From Tidjanibacter sp. (GTDB lineage Bacteria; Bacteroidota; Bacteroidia; Bacteroidales; Rikenellaceae): a DNA stretch of 64,000 bases. Position 1 is the first letter of the stretch; each line of letters opens with the position of its first letter. The notes under the pieces were generated by a model. It made no database searches, had not been told where the DNA came from, and was given only the letters and a program-made list of their open reading frames with translations. Of this stretch, positions 23,600 to 32,647 are shown one piece after another. A program made the translations under genes and the position numbers. Where the stretch lies: contig JAGBTK010000051.1 of NCBI GenBank assembly GCA_017631375.1, forward strand, positions 17,169 to 81,168. Reading direction: 5' to 3'.

Positions 23600-25387
23600 C
23601 TATTTATCTCTTTTTCGGCGTGCCAGACAGATGTCGCACACCCCACAATCTACCGCATCCTGCTGCCCAAAGTAGTTCTGTAACAGACGACTACGGCACT
23701 CGTCGGTGTTGTTCAGATAGCGCATCATACTCTCCAATCGCTCCACCGCCATCTCGCGTCTGCGGTGGGTGCTGTCGGCAGAGATGAAGAGATCTTTCTC
23801 CTGCTCTCTCGGGAGGAGGAACATCACCAGCGGGGAGTAATTCTTTGGCACATAGCGGATAACGTGCATACGCCAGAGTTGTTTTAGTTGCTCGCGCACC
23901 ATATCCTCTGTGTAGCCCGTGTGGAGTGCAATCTCCTGAACGTCAATGCTTCGCAGTTGTGTGAATATGCCGGTGTAGAGCCTCATCAGTGCCCGCAACA
24001 CTCCGTCGAGTTCGCGTCGCTCGATACGCACGGTGTATAGGTCGTCGCGGCTTACACAGAACATCACTCTTGCGGGATTCTCACCCTCGTCGGTGAGTGA
24101 CAGGTAGCCGTTCTGCTGTAAGATTTTCAGCGCGTTCCACGCAGTGGGGCGGAAGAGTTTGTAGCGCGAGGTGAAATCTTCGAAATCGAGCACAAAGGTT
24201 GCCATCTCACCCTCGCCGTAGCCTATCTGCAAGTAGTTGCAGAGTTTGGTGTATACCTCTTTAATGTATTCGTTTTCAGGGAATTCGCTGCTCAGTCGGC
24301 GCATTGCTCCCGACTCCTCGTTACCCTCGGTGAGCAGCACCGCATAGCTACGCTTGCCGTCACGCCCTGCGCGCCCCGCCTCTTGGTAGTAACTCTCAGG
24401 TGAGGAGGGGGTGTCGTAGTGGATTACAAACCTCACATCGGGCTTGTCAATACCCATACCAAAGGCGTTTGTGGCAACCATCACACGTACCCTGCCACTC
24501 AGCCAATCATCCTGACGCATAGAGCGTTCCATTGGCGACAGACCTGCGTGATAGTGTGTGGCATCCACCCCTTCGGAGCGTAGCCACTCGGCAAGTTGCT
24601 CGGTCATCTCGCGCGTGCGGGCGTAGACGATGCCCGATCCCGCCACCGAGCCGATAATGTGGAGTAGTTGCTCGCGACGATTCTCGGTCTGGCGCACTAC
24701 GAACGACAGATTGGGGCGAGAGAAGTCGCTGCGGAATATGTTCGGGCTCTCGAAACGGAGGTGATGCATAATATCCTCCGCCACCCGCTCTGTTGCCGAG
24801 GCGGTGAGTGCCAGACAGGGTGTGTCGGGGTGTGCCTCACGCAAGGCCTTGATATTGAGGTAACTCGGGCGAAAGTCGTAGCCCCACTGAGAGATACAGT
24901 GTGCCTCATCCACGGTGATGAGTGCCACGCGCATCAATCGCATACGCAACGCAAAGAGGTGCGAGGCTATGCGCTCGGGGGAGATGAAGAGGAACTTTAC
25001 ATCGCCATAGACGCAGTTGTCGAGTGCCATTTCGATATGTCGCTCGCTCATACCGCCGTGAAGTGCCACAGCATTTATGTGCAGGCGACGCAGGCTCTCG
25101 GTCTGATCTTTCATCAGTGCCACAAGTGGGGTGACAACGATGCACAGACCATCCATCATCAGTGTCGGCAGTTGGTAGAGCAGCGACTTGCCCGCACCGG
25201 TAGGCATCAGAGCAAGCGTGTCGCGCCCTGCAAGTACGGAGTCAATAACCTCCGCCTGACCCGGGCGCAACGACTCATAGCCCCAATACTTTCGTAGTGT
25301 GGCAATCACCTCCTGCTCGGAGTGGCTATTTGTCTGTAAATCCGACACTTGTTGACCGTATGGATAAATGAAAAGGCCGCCCAACAT
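23600..25387 (-). CDS. recQ: ATP-dependent DNA helicase RecQ
   Basis: A 595-aa superfamily 2 helicase. Motifs: ALMPTGAGKSLLYQLP (Walker A), TVDEAHCISQWGYDFRPSY (DEAH plus the RecQ aromatic loop), ALTASATERV, and YQEAGRAGRDGKRSY (motif VI). The RQC zinc cluster is near the C-terminus (CRSRLLQNYF ... CGVCDIC) and there is no HRDC domain. It unwinds recombination and replication intermediates. Start is uncertain: the ATG at 25387 lies inside the terminator hairpin of the upstream ferredoxin gene, while an in-frame GTG at 25348 (VSDLQTNSHS) lies beyond it. Confidence 0.93.
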   Translation of the reverse strand: MLGGLFIYPYGQQVSDLQTNSHSEQEVIATLRKYWGYESLRPGQAEVIDSVLAGRDTLALMPTGAGKSLLYQLPTLMMDGLCIVVTPLVALMKDQTESLRRLHINAVALHGGMSERHIEMALDNCVYGDVKFLFISPERIASHLFALRMRLMRVALITVDEAHCISQWGYDFRPSYLNIKALREAHPDTPCLALTASATERVAEDIMHHLRFESPNIFRSDFSRPNLSFVVRQTENRREQLLHIIGSVAGSGIVYARTREMTEQLAEWLRSEGVDATHYHAGLSPMERSMRQDDWLSGRVRVMVATNAFGMGIDKPDVRFVIHYDTPSSPESYYQEAGRAGRDGKRSYAVLLTEGNEESGAMRRLSSEFPENEYIKEVYTKLCNYLQIGYGEGEMATFVLDFEDFTSRYKLFRPTAWNALKILQQNGYLSLTDEGENPARVMFCVSRDDLYTVRIERRELDGVLRALMRLYTGIFTQLRSIDVQEIALHTGYTEDMVREQLKQLWRMHVIRYVPKNYSPLVMFLLPREQEKDLFISADSTHRRREMAVERLESMMRYLNNTDECRSRLLQNYFGQQDAVDCGVCDICLARRKRDK

Positions 25388-25403
25388 AGTGTAGGGTGGC
25401 CTT
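25371..25403 (-). terminator. Ferredoxin terminator overlapping the recQ start
   Basis: On the minus strand AAGGCCACCC pairs with GGGCGGCCTT (one mismatch, 11-nt loop) and is followed by TTTTC. The loop and 3' arm contain the annotated recQ ATG. Confidence 0.75.
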
Positions 25404-25423
25404 CTGTCGTGTGTGTACGCTTG

Positions 25424-25597
25424 TTATGCGTCGAGCGAGATAGCCTCGCTGGGGCATACGCCAGCACATGCACCGCACTCGATGCAGAGATCGGGATTGA
25501 TTACATATACATCACCCTCCGAAATAGCCTCTACGGGGCACTCACCGATGCAAGTACCGCAAGCTACGCACAGATCTTCACTAATTTTGTAAGCCAT
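25424..25597 (-). CDS. 2[4Fe-4S] ferredoxin
   Basis: A 57-aa protein, MAYKISEDLCVACGTCIGEC continuing to the second motif CIECGACAGVC. The two CxxCxxCxxxCP motifs bind two [4Fe-4S] clusters for low-potential electron transfer in anaerobic metabolism (for example with pyruvate:ferredoxin oxidoreductase). It is a single-gene unit with a -7 box upstream and a terminator downstream. The ATG at 25597 is the only sensible start. Confidence 0.95.
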   Translation of the reverse strand: MAYKISEDLCVACGTCIGECPVEAISEGDVYVINPDLCIECGACAGVCPSEAISLDA

Positions 25598-25638
25598 AGT
25601 TGTTGTTATTAATTGTTGTAAATAGTTGTTTCCTTTCG

Positions 25639-25646
25639 CAAATATA
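25639..25646 (-). promoter_or_regulatory. -7 box for the ferredoxin gene
   Basis: Minus-strand TATATTTG, 41 nt before the ATG; a GTTG at about 21 nt further up could be the -33 element. Confidence 0.6.
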
Positions 25647-25701
25647 TCTTTTTATTTCTATTGCTCCAACTTTTGCGCCATTTTTTTCTCTACCACATCG
25701 A

Positions 25702-26973
25702 CTACTTAATCATATCGAAGCGAGTGTAGGGAACAAGTACCTCGGGAATCTTGATACCCTCGGGAGTCTGGTTGTTCTCAAGCAGAGCCGCTACGATGCG
25801 GGGCAGTGCAAGCGAACTACCGTTGAGGGTATGTGCAAGTGCAATCTTCTTATCTGCCGAGCGATAGCGCAGTTTGAGTCGGTTTGCCTGGAAGGCCTCG
25901 AAGTTCGATACGCTCGATACCTCCAACCAACGCTGCTGTGCTGCCGAATATACCTCAAAGTCGTAGGTCAGAGCCGAAGTGAAGCTCATATCGCCACCCG
26001 AAAGACGCAGGATGCGGTAGGGCAGACCAAGGCTTGCAACAATCTTCTCAACGTGTGCAACCATCTCGTCCAGAGCCTCGTAGGAGGTGTCGGGGTGGTT
26101 GATGCGGACAATCTCCACCTTGTTGAACTGGTGCAGACGGTTCAGACCGCGTACGTCCTTACCATAGGAGCCCGCCTCGCGACGGAAGCAGGGGGTGTAG
26201 GCGGTGAGGCACACGGGAAGATCCTTCTCCTCCACAATCGAGTCGCGGTAGATGTTGGTTACAGGCACCTCAGCGGTGGGAATCATATAGAAGTTATCGG
26301 CAGTTGCGTGGTACATCTGACCCTCCTTGTCGGGTAGCTGACCGGTGCCGAAGCCCGAAGCCTCGTTAACCATAATGGGGGGCAATACCTCCAGATAACC
26401 TGCCTCGGTGTTGCAGTCGAGGAAGTAGGTGATGAGTGCGCGCTCCAAAGCAGCACCCTTGCCCTTATATACGGGGAAACCTGCGCCGGTGAGCTTCACG
26501 CCCAACTCGAAGTCGATGATGTCGTACTTCTGAGCCAACTCCCAGTGGGGCTTTGCATCCTCGCCAAGTGTGGGGATCTCGCCTGCACGCTTTACCTCCA
26601 CATTGTCCTCTGCGGTCATACCGTGGGGTACAATCTCTGCGGGGAGGTTGGGGAGGGTCACGATGAGTGCGTTCATCTGCTCGGTGGTCTCCTTCATCTT
26701 GGTCTCCAACTCTTTGGAGAGCTCTTTGAGGGCTGTTGTGCGGCTCTTGGCAGCCTCTGCTTCGTCGCGCTTGCCCTGAGCAAAGAGCTTACCGATCTCC
26801 TTTGCTATTGCGTTCTGCTCTGCCAGCGAGTTGTCGAGCTGCTGCTGGGTCTGACGACGGAGGTCGTCGAGAGCGATAATTTTGTCAACTGTTTCGCGAG
26901 CATCCACGCCCTTTACTGCCAGACGCTCCAAGGTATACTCCTTGTTCTCCTTGATTTGCTTGATTGTAAGCAT
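25702..26973 (-). CDS. serS: Seryl-tRNA synthetase
   Basis: A 423-aa class II synthetase charging tRNA-Ser (and tRNA-Sec if present). The N-terminal ~110 residues are the tRNA-binding coiled coil (long charged helices from MLTIKQIKENKEYTLERL). The catalytic core follows, with motif 2 CFRREAGSYGKDVRGLNRLHQF and motif 3 LNGSSLALPRIVAALLENNQ. Length is normal. It is a monocistronic gene preceded by a -7 box at 27014-27021. Confidence 0.97.
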   Translation of the reverse strand: MLTIKQIKENKEYTLERLAVKGVDARETVDKIIALDDLRRQTQQQLDNSLAEQNAIAKEIGKLFAQGKRDEAEAAKSRTTALKELSKELETKMKETTEQMNALIVTLPNLPAEIVPHGMTAEDNVEVKRAGEIPTLGEDAKPHWELAQKYDIIDFELGVKLTGAGFPVYKGKGAALERALITYFLDCNTEAGYLEVLPPIMVNEASGFGTGQLPDKEGQMYHATADNFYMIPTAEVPVTNIYRDSIVEEKDLPVCLTAYTPCFRREAGSYGKDVRGLNRLHQFNKVEIVRINHPDTSYEALDEMVAHVEKIVASLGLPYRILRLSGGDMSFTSALTYDFEVYSAAQQRWLEVSSVSNFEAFQANRLKLRYRSADKKIALAHTLNGSSLALPRIVAALLENNQTPEGIKIPEVLVPYTRFDMIK

Positions 26974-27013
26974 AGTCTTATATGATTTTTATTGTTTTGT
27001 TCGTTTTAATGCG

Positions 27014-27021
27014 CAAAGATA
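27014..27021 (-). promoter_or_regulatory. -7 box for serS
   Basis: Minus-strand TATCTTTG, 40 nt before the ATG at 26973. Confidence 0.6.
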
Positions 27022-27146
27022 ATCATTTGAGAGTAAAGTTGCTCAAACTGAGCAAAAATATCGAGCAAAATCCTTCTGAGAGCGATTTGAGAGGGTTTTA
27101 TTTCTGCTAATGTCGCTATAAACTTTCCAATTTTCACTTTTTTTTC

Positions 27147-27154
27147 TATTTTTG
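27147..27154 (+). promoter_or_regulatory. -7 box for the glutaminyl cyclase-metH operon
   Basis: TATTTTTG, 36 nt before the ATG at 27191, with TTTC 19 nt upstream as a poor -33 match. Confidence 0.55.
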
Positions 27155-27190
27155 CTTTTTTAAAAGAAGTATATAAATACGACAGGTTAT

Positions 27191-28033
27191 ATGAAAAGAG
27201 TATTTATCGTGGCGTTGCCCCTCTTTGTCTTCTTTGGATGTAGTGGGCGCAACCTCAATAAAATAGCCCTTGAAGGTGCTGCCGGAAGGCAGGCTGCCGC
27301 TGTGAGTCAAACTACTAAGTCAGAGAAAGTTGCGACTCCCGTACGTTATGATTTTAAGGTAGTGGCGGAGTATCCGCACGCCACCTCCTCCTATACTCAG
27401 GGACTCCTTTGGCACGATGGCTTCCTCTATGAGGGTACGGGACAGTATGGACAGTCTATGCTTAAATGTGTCCATATGAAGACAGGTATCGATCTTCGCG
27501 CAATATCGTTGGGGCAGAGCCTTTTTGGCGAAGGAATAGCCGTACACGGTGATAATATTTACCAGCTTACCTGGCAGGAGGGACAGTGCAAGGTCTATCA
27601 AATCTCCGATTTCCGACCCATCAGAACCATTCGCTACGATGGCGAGGGCTGGGGCCTCGCCTCGGATGGTCAGTACCTCTATATGAGCGACGGAACAGAC
27701 AAAATTGTTGTGCGCGACCCCGAAACATTCCGTGCAGTGCGTGAGTTTACGGTGCGTACTGACAGGGGTAATGTGCAGTATCTTAATGAGTTGGAGTGGG
27801 TTGATGGCGAACTGTGGGCAAATGTCTATACGACAAATATGATTGTCCGCATCAATCCGGAGAACGGTCACGTGGTCGGCATTATCGAACTCGAAGGGTT
27901 GCAGAAGCGTGCCGACAAACTGCCTACCGACGATGTGCTGAACGGTATTGCCTACGATGCCGCTACCGGCAGAATCTGGGTGACCGGCAAGAATTGGAAC
28001 AAACTCTATGAAATTGAACTGAACGCAAAATGA
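27191..28033 (+). CDS. Glutaminyl-peptide cyclotransferase lipoprotein
   Basis: A 280-aa exported protein with lipobox VFFGC (Cys17). The mature part is a beta-propeller of the plant-type (papaya-type) glutamine cyclotransferase family: YPHATSSYTQGLLWHDGFLYEGTGQYGQS, FGEGIAVHGDNIYQLTWQE, and YLNELEWVDGELWANVYTT. It would cyclise N-terminal Gln to pyroglutamate on exported peptides. Its stop overlaps the metH start (ATGA), coupling translation to a biosynthetic gene of unrelated function. Confidence 0.88.
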   Translation: MKRVFIVALPLFVFFGCSGRNLNKIALEGAAGRQAAAVSQTTKSEKVATPVRYDFKVVAEYPHATSSYTQGLLWHDGFLYEGTGQYGQSMLKCVHMKTGIDLRAISLGQSLFGEGIAVHGDNIYQLTWQEGQCKVYQISDFRPIRTIRYDGEGWGLASDGQYLYMSDGTDKIVVRDPETFRAVREFTVRTDRGNVQYLNELEWVDGELWANVYTTNMIVRINPENGHVVGIIELEGLQKRADKLPTDDVLNGIAYDAATGRIWVTGKNWNKLYEIELNAK

Positions 28034-31000
28034 TAAATTTATCTAAAAAAACTATTGAGTCGCTGATGAGTGAGCGTATCCTTGTGCTGGATGGTGCAAT
28101 GGGTACGATGATTCGCACCTACAATCTCTCTGAGGAGGATTTCTCGGCAGGGGAGTTTGCAGGGTGGAGTGTGCCTTTGATGGGTTGTAACGACCTGCTC
28201 TGCACCACTCGTCCCGATGTGATTGAGGCTATCCACGAGCGATATATCGCCTCGGGTGCCGATATCATCACCGCCAATAGTTTCAACTCCAATGCTATCT
28301 CGCTTGCCGACTACGGCTTGCAGGAGTATGCACGCATCATTGCCCGCAATGCGGCTGCTTGTGCGCGCAGGGTGGCAGACAGGGCTATGCTCCGTAACCC
28401 CTCGCGTCAGCGTTTTGTGGCCGGCTCGGTGGGCCCGACCAGCAAGTCGCTCTCGATTGCTTCGGATGTTGATAACCCTGCCCATCGCGATATAGATTTT
28501 GCGACTCTCTCGGCTGCCTATCGTGAGCAGATGGAGGGACTTGTTGAGGGCGGAGTGGATATTTTGCTTATCGAGACCTGCTTTGACACCCTCAATTGCA
28601 AGGCGGCTATTGTGGCTGCTGACGAGGTGTTTGAGAAGATAGGACGCAAGTTGCCTATTATCATCTCCGCATCGCTCACCAGCAGTGGTCGATTGCTGAG
28701 TGGTCAGACTATCGAGGCATTTCTCATAACTATTGCCCACGCTAAACCTTTGGCGGTGGGATTCAATTGTTCTTTTGGCGCAAAGCAACTCTACCCCCAC
28801 GTCTGCCGTCTGGCCGAGGTGTCGGAGTTTGCCGTGTCGCTCTATCCTAATGCGGGACTTCCCAACCTTGCGGGTGGCTACGACCAAAGCCCCGATATGA
28901 TGGCTGCCGATGTTGAGCCTCTGCTCCGTGAGGGACTTGTGAATATTATTGGTGGTTGTTGTGGCACCACCCCTGAACATATTGCCGCCATTGCTCACGT
29001 TGCGCAGGGCTACTCGCCTCGCAAGGTAAGCCAACAGCCCAAGGTAACACGTTATGCGGGATTGGAGCCTTTGGAGGTGAGCCGCGAGCGAAACTTTGTC
29101 AATGTAGGTGAGCGTACCAATGTGGCAGGCTCTGCCAAGTTTGCGCGACTGATCCGCGAGGAGCGTTACGATGAGGCGCTGAGCATCGCACGCGGACAGA
29201 TAGAGTCGGGTGCCCAGATTATCGATATCTGCTTCGACGATGGTATGATTGATGGCCCCAAGGCGATGACTCATTTCTTCAATCTAGCGGCTGCCGAGCC
29301 TGAGATTGCGCGTGTGCCGTTTATGATTGACTCCTCGTCGTGGGCAACTGTTGAGGCGGGATTGTGCCGTGTGCAGGGCAAGCCCGTTGTAAACTCCATA
29401 TCGCTCAAAGAGGGCGAGGAGGAGTTCTTGCGACGCGCGCGAATGTTGCGCAGATATGGCGCAGCTGTGGTTGTTATGCTCTTCGACGAGCGCGGACAGG
29501 CCGATGTGCTGGCGCGCAAGGTGGAGGTTGCCGACCGCGCTTGGCGACTGCTCCGAAGTATAGATTTCCCTGCCGAAGATATCATCTTCGACCCCAATAT
29601 TCTGGCTGTGGCTACGGGCATTGCCGAACACGATGGCTACGGCCGCGACTTTATAGAGGCGTGTCGCCACATCAGTTCCACTATGGAGGGTGTGCAGATT
29701 AGCGGTGGCGTGAGCAACCTCTCGTTTGCCTTCCGCGGTATCGCACCGCTGCGTGCCGCTATGCACTCCGTATTCCTCTACCACGCAATCGAGGCGGGTA
29801 TGTCGATGGGTATTGTAAATCCCTCGACAATTGCTATCTACGACGATATCGAGCCTTCGCTCCGCGAGGCGGTTGAGGATGTTGTGCTGGCCCGTAGGGC
29901 CGATGCTGCCGAGCACCTTTCGCAGGTAGCGCAACAGATGCGCGAGCAGAGCGCAAGTGGCACTGCACAAGAGGCTACGACCGAGCAGTGGCGCAGTGGC
30001 ACTCCTGCCGAGCGCATTCGTCACGCTATGGTGAGCGGCATTGCCGACCATGTGGCAGAGGATGCGTTGGAGGCTGCGGGGCAGATGTCGCCTCTGGAGG
30101 TGATTGATACTATTTTTATGCCAGCTATGGAGTATATCGGCGAGCAGTTCGGCAGTGGTAAGATGTTCCTGCCGCAGGTGGTTAAGAGTGCCCGAGTGAT
30201 GAAGAGTGGTGTGGGCGTGTTGATGCCTCTGCTCGGTGAGCAGGGTGGTCGCTCTGTGGGTAAGGTGCTGGTTGCTACCGTCAAGGGCGATGTTCACGAT
30301 ATAGGTAAGAATATCGCTGCTGTTGTTATGAACTGTAATGGCTACGAGGTTGAGGATCTGGGCGTTATGGTTGAGGCTGAGAGAATTGTAGCGCGTGCTG
30401 CCGAGTGGGGAGCCGATGCTATCGGTCTTAGCGGTCTGATTACCCCCTCGTTGGAGGAGATGGGTGCTGTGGCTGCCGAGGCGGAGAAGCAGGGACTCAC
30501 TATTCCGATTATCATTAGTGGTGCAACCACATCTGCACTCCATACGGCAGTGCGTATCGCACCGCGCTATTCGGGTGCTGTGGTCTATTGCCGCGATGTG
30601 GCAGACAATGTCAGTGCCCTGCAAGCTCTGCTGGGTGAGCAGCGCGAGGAGTATATCGCTCAGTTGAAAGAGCGTCAGAGTACTCTGCGTGCCGAGTGGG
30701 CAGAGAATAATATACCTCTGCTGCCCTTTGCTGAGGCACGCACAAGAGGTCATCATAAGAGCGCGGACAAGGTTGTAAGACCTGCCTGCGAGGGTGTTTT
30801 CCATATTGAGGATATCACCATTGGCGAGATTAGGAGGATGATTGATTGGAGTTTCTTCTTCTCGTCGTGGAAGGTGGCGGGTCGCTACCCTGAGATTTTC
30901 GACCACCCAGAGCGTGGCGATGAGGCCCGCAAACTCTTTGCCGATGCCCAGAATATGCTCGACAGGATTGAGAACGAAAGACTACTCACCCCGACCGCTA

Positions 31001-31638
31001 TTGTAGGTATACTCCCTGCTCGTGGCGAGGGCGACGATATTGTCGTAGGCCAGAAGAGGCTTGCGCAACTGCGCAATCAGAGTGCTGAGGCTAACTACTC
31101 GCTTGCCGACTGGGTGTGCCCCGAAGGGGATTGGATTGGCGCATTTGCCGTAAGTGCAGGCGTGGGCTTGGAGGCGTTGGAGAGTGGCTATCGTAGCGAG
31201 GGTGATGACTACTCGGCTGTGATGGCGAAACTCCTTGCCGACCGTTTGACCGAGGCCTTGGCTGAGGTTGTACATAGCCGCGTGCGTCGCACATTGTGGG
31301 GCTACGAGAGTGGTGCCGAACTCTCGCGCGAGGAGATTATCGATGGCAAGTATCAGGGTCTGCGTATGGCTTTTGGCTACCCCGCTTGCCCCGACCACTC
31401 GCTCAAACGCGAGGTATTCGACCTGCTCGGCGTGGAGCAGAAGAGCCCGCTTCGCCTGACGGAGAACTATATGATTAATCCCGGGGAGTCGCTCTGCGGT
31501 CTGATGTTCGCGGACGCGGAGATGGAGTATTTCTCGGTAGGTCGCATCTCGGCAGATCAGCTTGCTGACTATAGCCGCAGACGCGGACTTGGTGAAGAGG
31601 AGATAGCAAAGATTATAGCAAAAAACATAAAGAGATAA
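28030..31638 (+). CDS. metH: Cobalamin-dependent methionine synthase
   Basis: A 1202-aa cytosolic enzyme transferring a methyl group from methyltetrahydrofolate to homocysteine. Four modules in order: homocysteine-binding (residues ~1-325; zinc Cys in GFNCSFGA and GGCCGTTPEH), pterin-binding (~330-600; FVNVGERTNVAGSAKF), cobalamin-binding (~640-880; DVHDIGKNI supplies the lower-ligand His) and the SAM-dependent activation domain (~890-1202; RMAFGYPACPDHS). Length is close to the E. coli enzyme. It overlaps the cyclotransferase gene by 4 nt and is 16 nt ahead of metF, so substrate supply and use are co-transcribed. No cobalamin riboswitch is visible upstream. Confidence 0.98.
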   Translation: MINLSKKTIESLMSERILVLDGAMGTMIRTYNLSEEDFSAGEFAGWSVPLMGCNDLLCTTRPDVIEAIHERYIASGADIITANSFNSNAISLADYGLQEYARIIARNAAACARRVADRAMLRNPSRQRFVAGSVGPTSKSLSIASDVDNPAHRDIDFATLSAAYREQMEGLVEGGVDILLIETCFDTLNCKAAIVAADEVFEKIGRKLPIIISASLTSSGRLLSGQTIEAFLITIAHAKPLAVGFNCSFGAKQLYPHVCRLAEVSEFAVSLYPNAGLPNLAGGYDQSPDMMAADVEPLLREGLVNIIGGCCGTTPEHIAAIAHVAQGYSPRKVSQQPKVTRYAGLEPLEVSRERNFVNVGERTNVAGSAKFARLIREERYDEALSIARGQIESGAQIIDICFDDGMIDGPKAMTHFFNLAAAEPEIARVPFMIDSSSWATVEAGLCRVQGKPVVNSISLKEGEEEFLRRARMLRRYGAAVVVMLFDERGQADVLARKVEVADRAWRLLRSIDFPAEDIIFDPNILAVATGIAEHDGYGRDFIEACRHISSTMEGVQISGGVSNLSFAFRGIAPLRAAMHSVFLYHAIEAGMSMGIVNPSTIAIYDDIEPSLREAVEDVVLARRADAAEHLSQVAQQMREQSASGTAQEATTEQWRSGTPAERIRHAMVSGIADHVAEDALEAAGQMSPLEVIDTIFMPAMEYIGEQFGSGKMFLPQVVKSARVMKSGVGVLMPLLGEQGGRSVGKVLVATVKGDVHDIGKNIAAVVMNCNGYEVEDLGVMVEAERIVARAAEWGADAIGLSGLITPSLEEMGAVAAEAEKQGLTIPIIISGATTSALHTAVRIAPRYSGAVVYCRDVADNVSALQALLGEQREEYIAQLKERQSTLRAEWAENNIPLLPFAEARTRGHHKSADKVVRPACEGVFHIEDITIGEIRRMIDWSFFFSSWKVAGRYPEIFDHPERGDEARKLFADAQNMLDRIENERLLTPTAIVGILPARGEGDDIVVGQKRLAQLRNQSAEANYSLADWVCPEGDWIGAFAVSAGVGLEALESGYRSEGDDYSAVMAKLLADRLTEALAEVVHSRVRRTLWGYESGAELSREEIIDGKYQGLRMAFGYPACPDHSLKREVFDLLGVEQKSPLRLTENYMINPGESLCGLMFADAEMEYFSVGRISADQLADYSRRRGLGEEEIAKIIAKNIKR

Positions 31639-31654
31639 CCCAAACTCACAGAGT

Positions 31655-32617
31655 ATGAGAATTATAGATATTATCGACCAGAATATATCGGCAGGCTCCT
31701 GCCAATTTACCTTTGAGGTATTGCCCCCGCTCAAAGGGGAGGGTACAAGCCGTATCTTCTCCGCTATCGATACCCTTGCACCACTCGGTCCTGCATATAT
31801 CAATGTGACCAATCAGCGCGAGGCTGTAAAGACCGAATTTGATGCTGAGGGAAATCCTCGCCGCAGGGTGTATCGCCACCGCCCGGGTACTGTCGGTATC
31901 TCGGCAGCGATAGCAAAGAGATATAAAATAGAGGTCGTGCCTCATATCATTTGTGGCGGTCATTCGCGTTATCAGATTGAGGATTTGTTGATAGATCTCG
32001 ACTTCCTTGGTATGCACAATGTGTTGGCTCTGCGTGGCGATGGTATGAAGGATGAGCGCGGTTTTATCCCTCACCCCGAGGGTTATGCCCATGCAGACGA
32101 GCTTGTAGGGCAGATTGTGGCGATGAATAGTGGTCGCTTTATAGATAACGAAGTGGAGGATTGCCACCGCTCGAAGTTCTGTATCGGTGTTGCAGGCTAT
32201 CCGGAGAAGCACAAGGAGTCGCCCGATATGGAGAGCGATATTGCACGATTGAAGGCCAAAGTAGATGCCGGTGGCGAATATGTTGTTACCCAGATGTTCT
32301 ACGACAACAGCAAGTTCTTCGACTTTGTGCGCCGTTGTCGTGAGGCTGGTATCAAGGTGCCCATTATCCCCGGTATCAAGCCTCTCTCGACCACTGCGCA
32401 GCTTGATGTGTTGCCCAAGGTGTTCAGTATTGAGATTCCCGAGGAGTTGGAGCGTGCGGCTCGCAAGTGCAAGGACTCGGATGCAGTGAAGCAGGTGGGT
32501 ATCGAGTGGGCAACAATGCAGGCTGCCGAACTCAAGCGTGCCGGTCTGCCTATCATCCACTTCTACACGATGGGTCGTACGGAGAATGTAGCCCGAATAG
32601 TGAAAAATGTGTTTTAA
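31655..32617 (+). CDS. metF: 5,10-Methylenetetrahydrofolate reductase
   Basis: A 320-aa FAD-dependent TIM-barrel enzyme reducing methylene-THF to methyl-THF, the direct methyl donor for MetH. The segments FTFEVLPPLKGEG near the N-terminus (catalytic Glu), YINVTNQREAV, HIICGGHSRYQIEDLL, NVLALRGDG and YVVTQMFYDNSKFFDFV are typical. The C-terminus carries GLPIIHFYTMG. The gene is 16 nt downstream of metH and 30 nt before the next gene. Confidence 0.96.
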   Translation: MRIIDIIDQNISAGSCQFTFEVLPPLKGEGTSRIFSAIDTLAPLGPAYINVTNQREAVKTEFDAEGNPRRRVYRHRPGTVGISAAIAKRYKIEVVPHIICGGHSRYQIEDLLIDLDFLGMHNVLALRGDGMKDERGFIPHPEGYAHADELVGQIVAMNSGRFIDNEVEDCHRSKFCIGVAGYPEKHKESPDMESDIARLKAKVDAGGEYVVTQMFYDNSKFFDFVRRCREAGIKVPIIPGIKPLSTTAQLDVLPKVFSIEIPEELERAARKCKDSDAVKQVGIEWATMQAAELKRAGLPIIHFYTMGRTENVARIVKNVF

Positions 32618-32647
32618 TCGCAATAGTTAAAGATACGCTAAACCAAA

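Noticed and set aside
27022-28029. Cobalamin riboswitch for metH
   Set aside because: metH overlaps the preceding gene, and the space before that gene is short and lacks the conserved B12-box.
28039-30906. Two long open frames antisense to metH (28039-29274 and 29284-30906)
   Set aside because: They follow the codon pattern of metH in reverse and show His/Thr-rich sequence typical of shadows; no promoter or domain.
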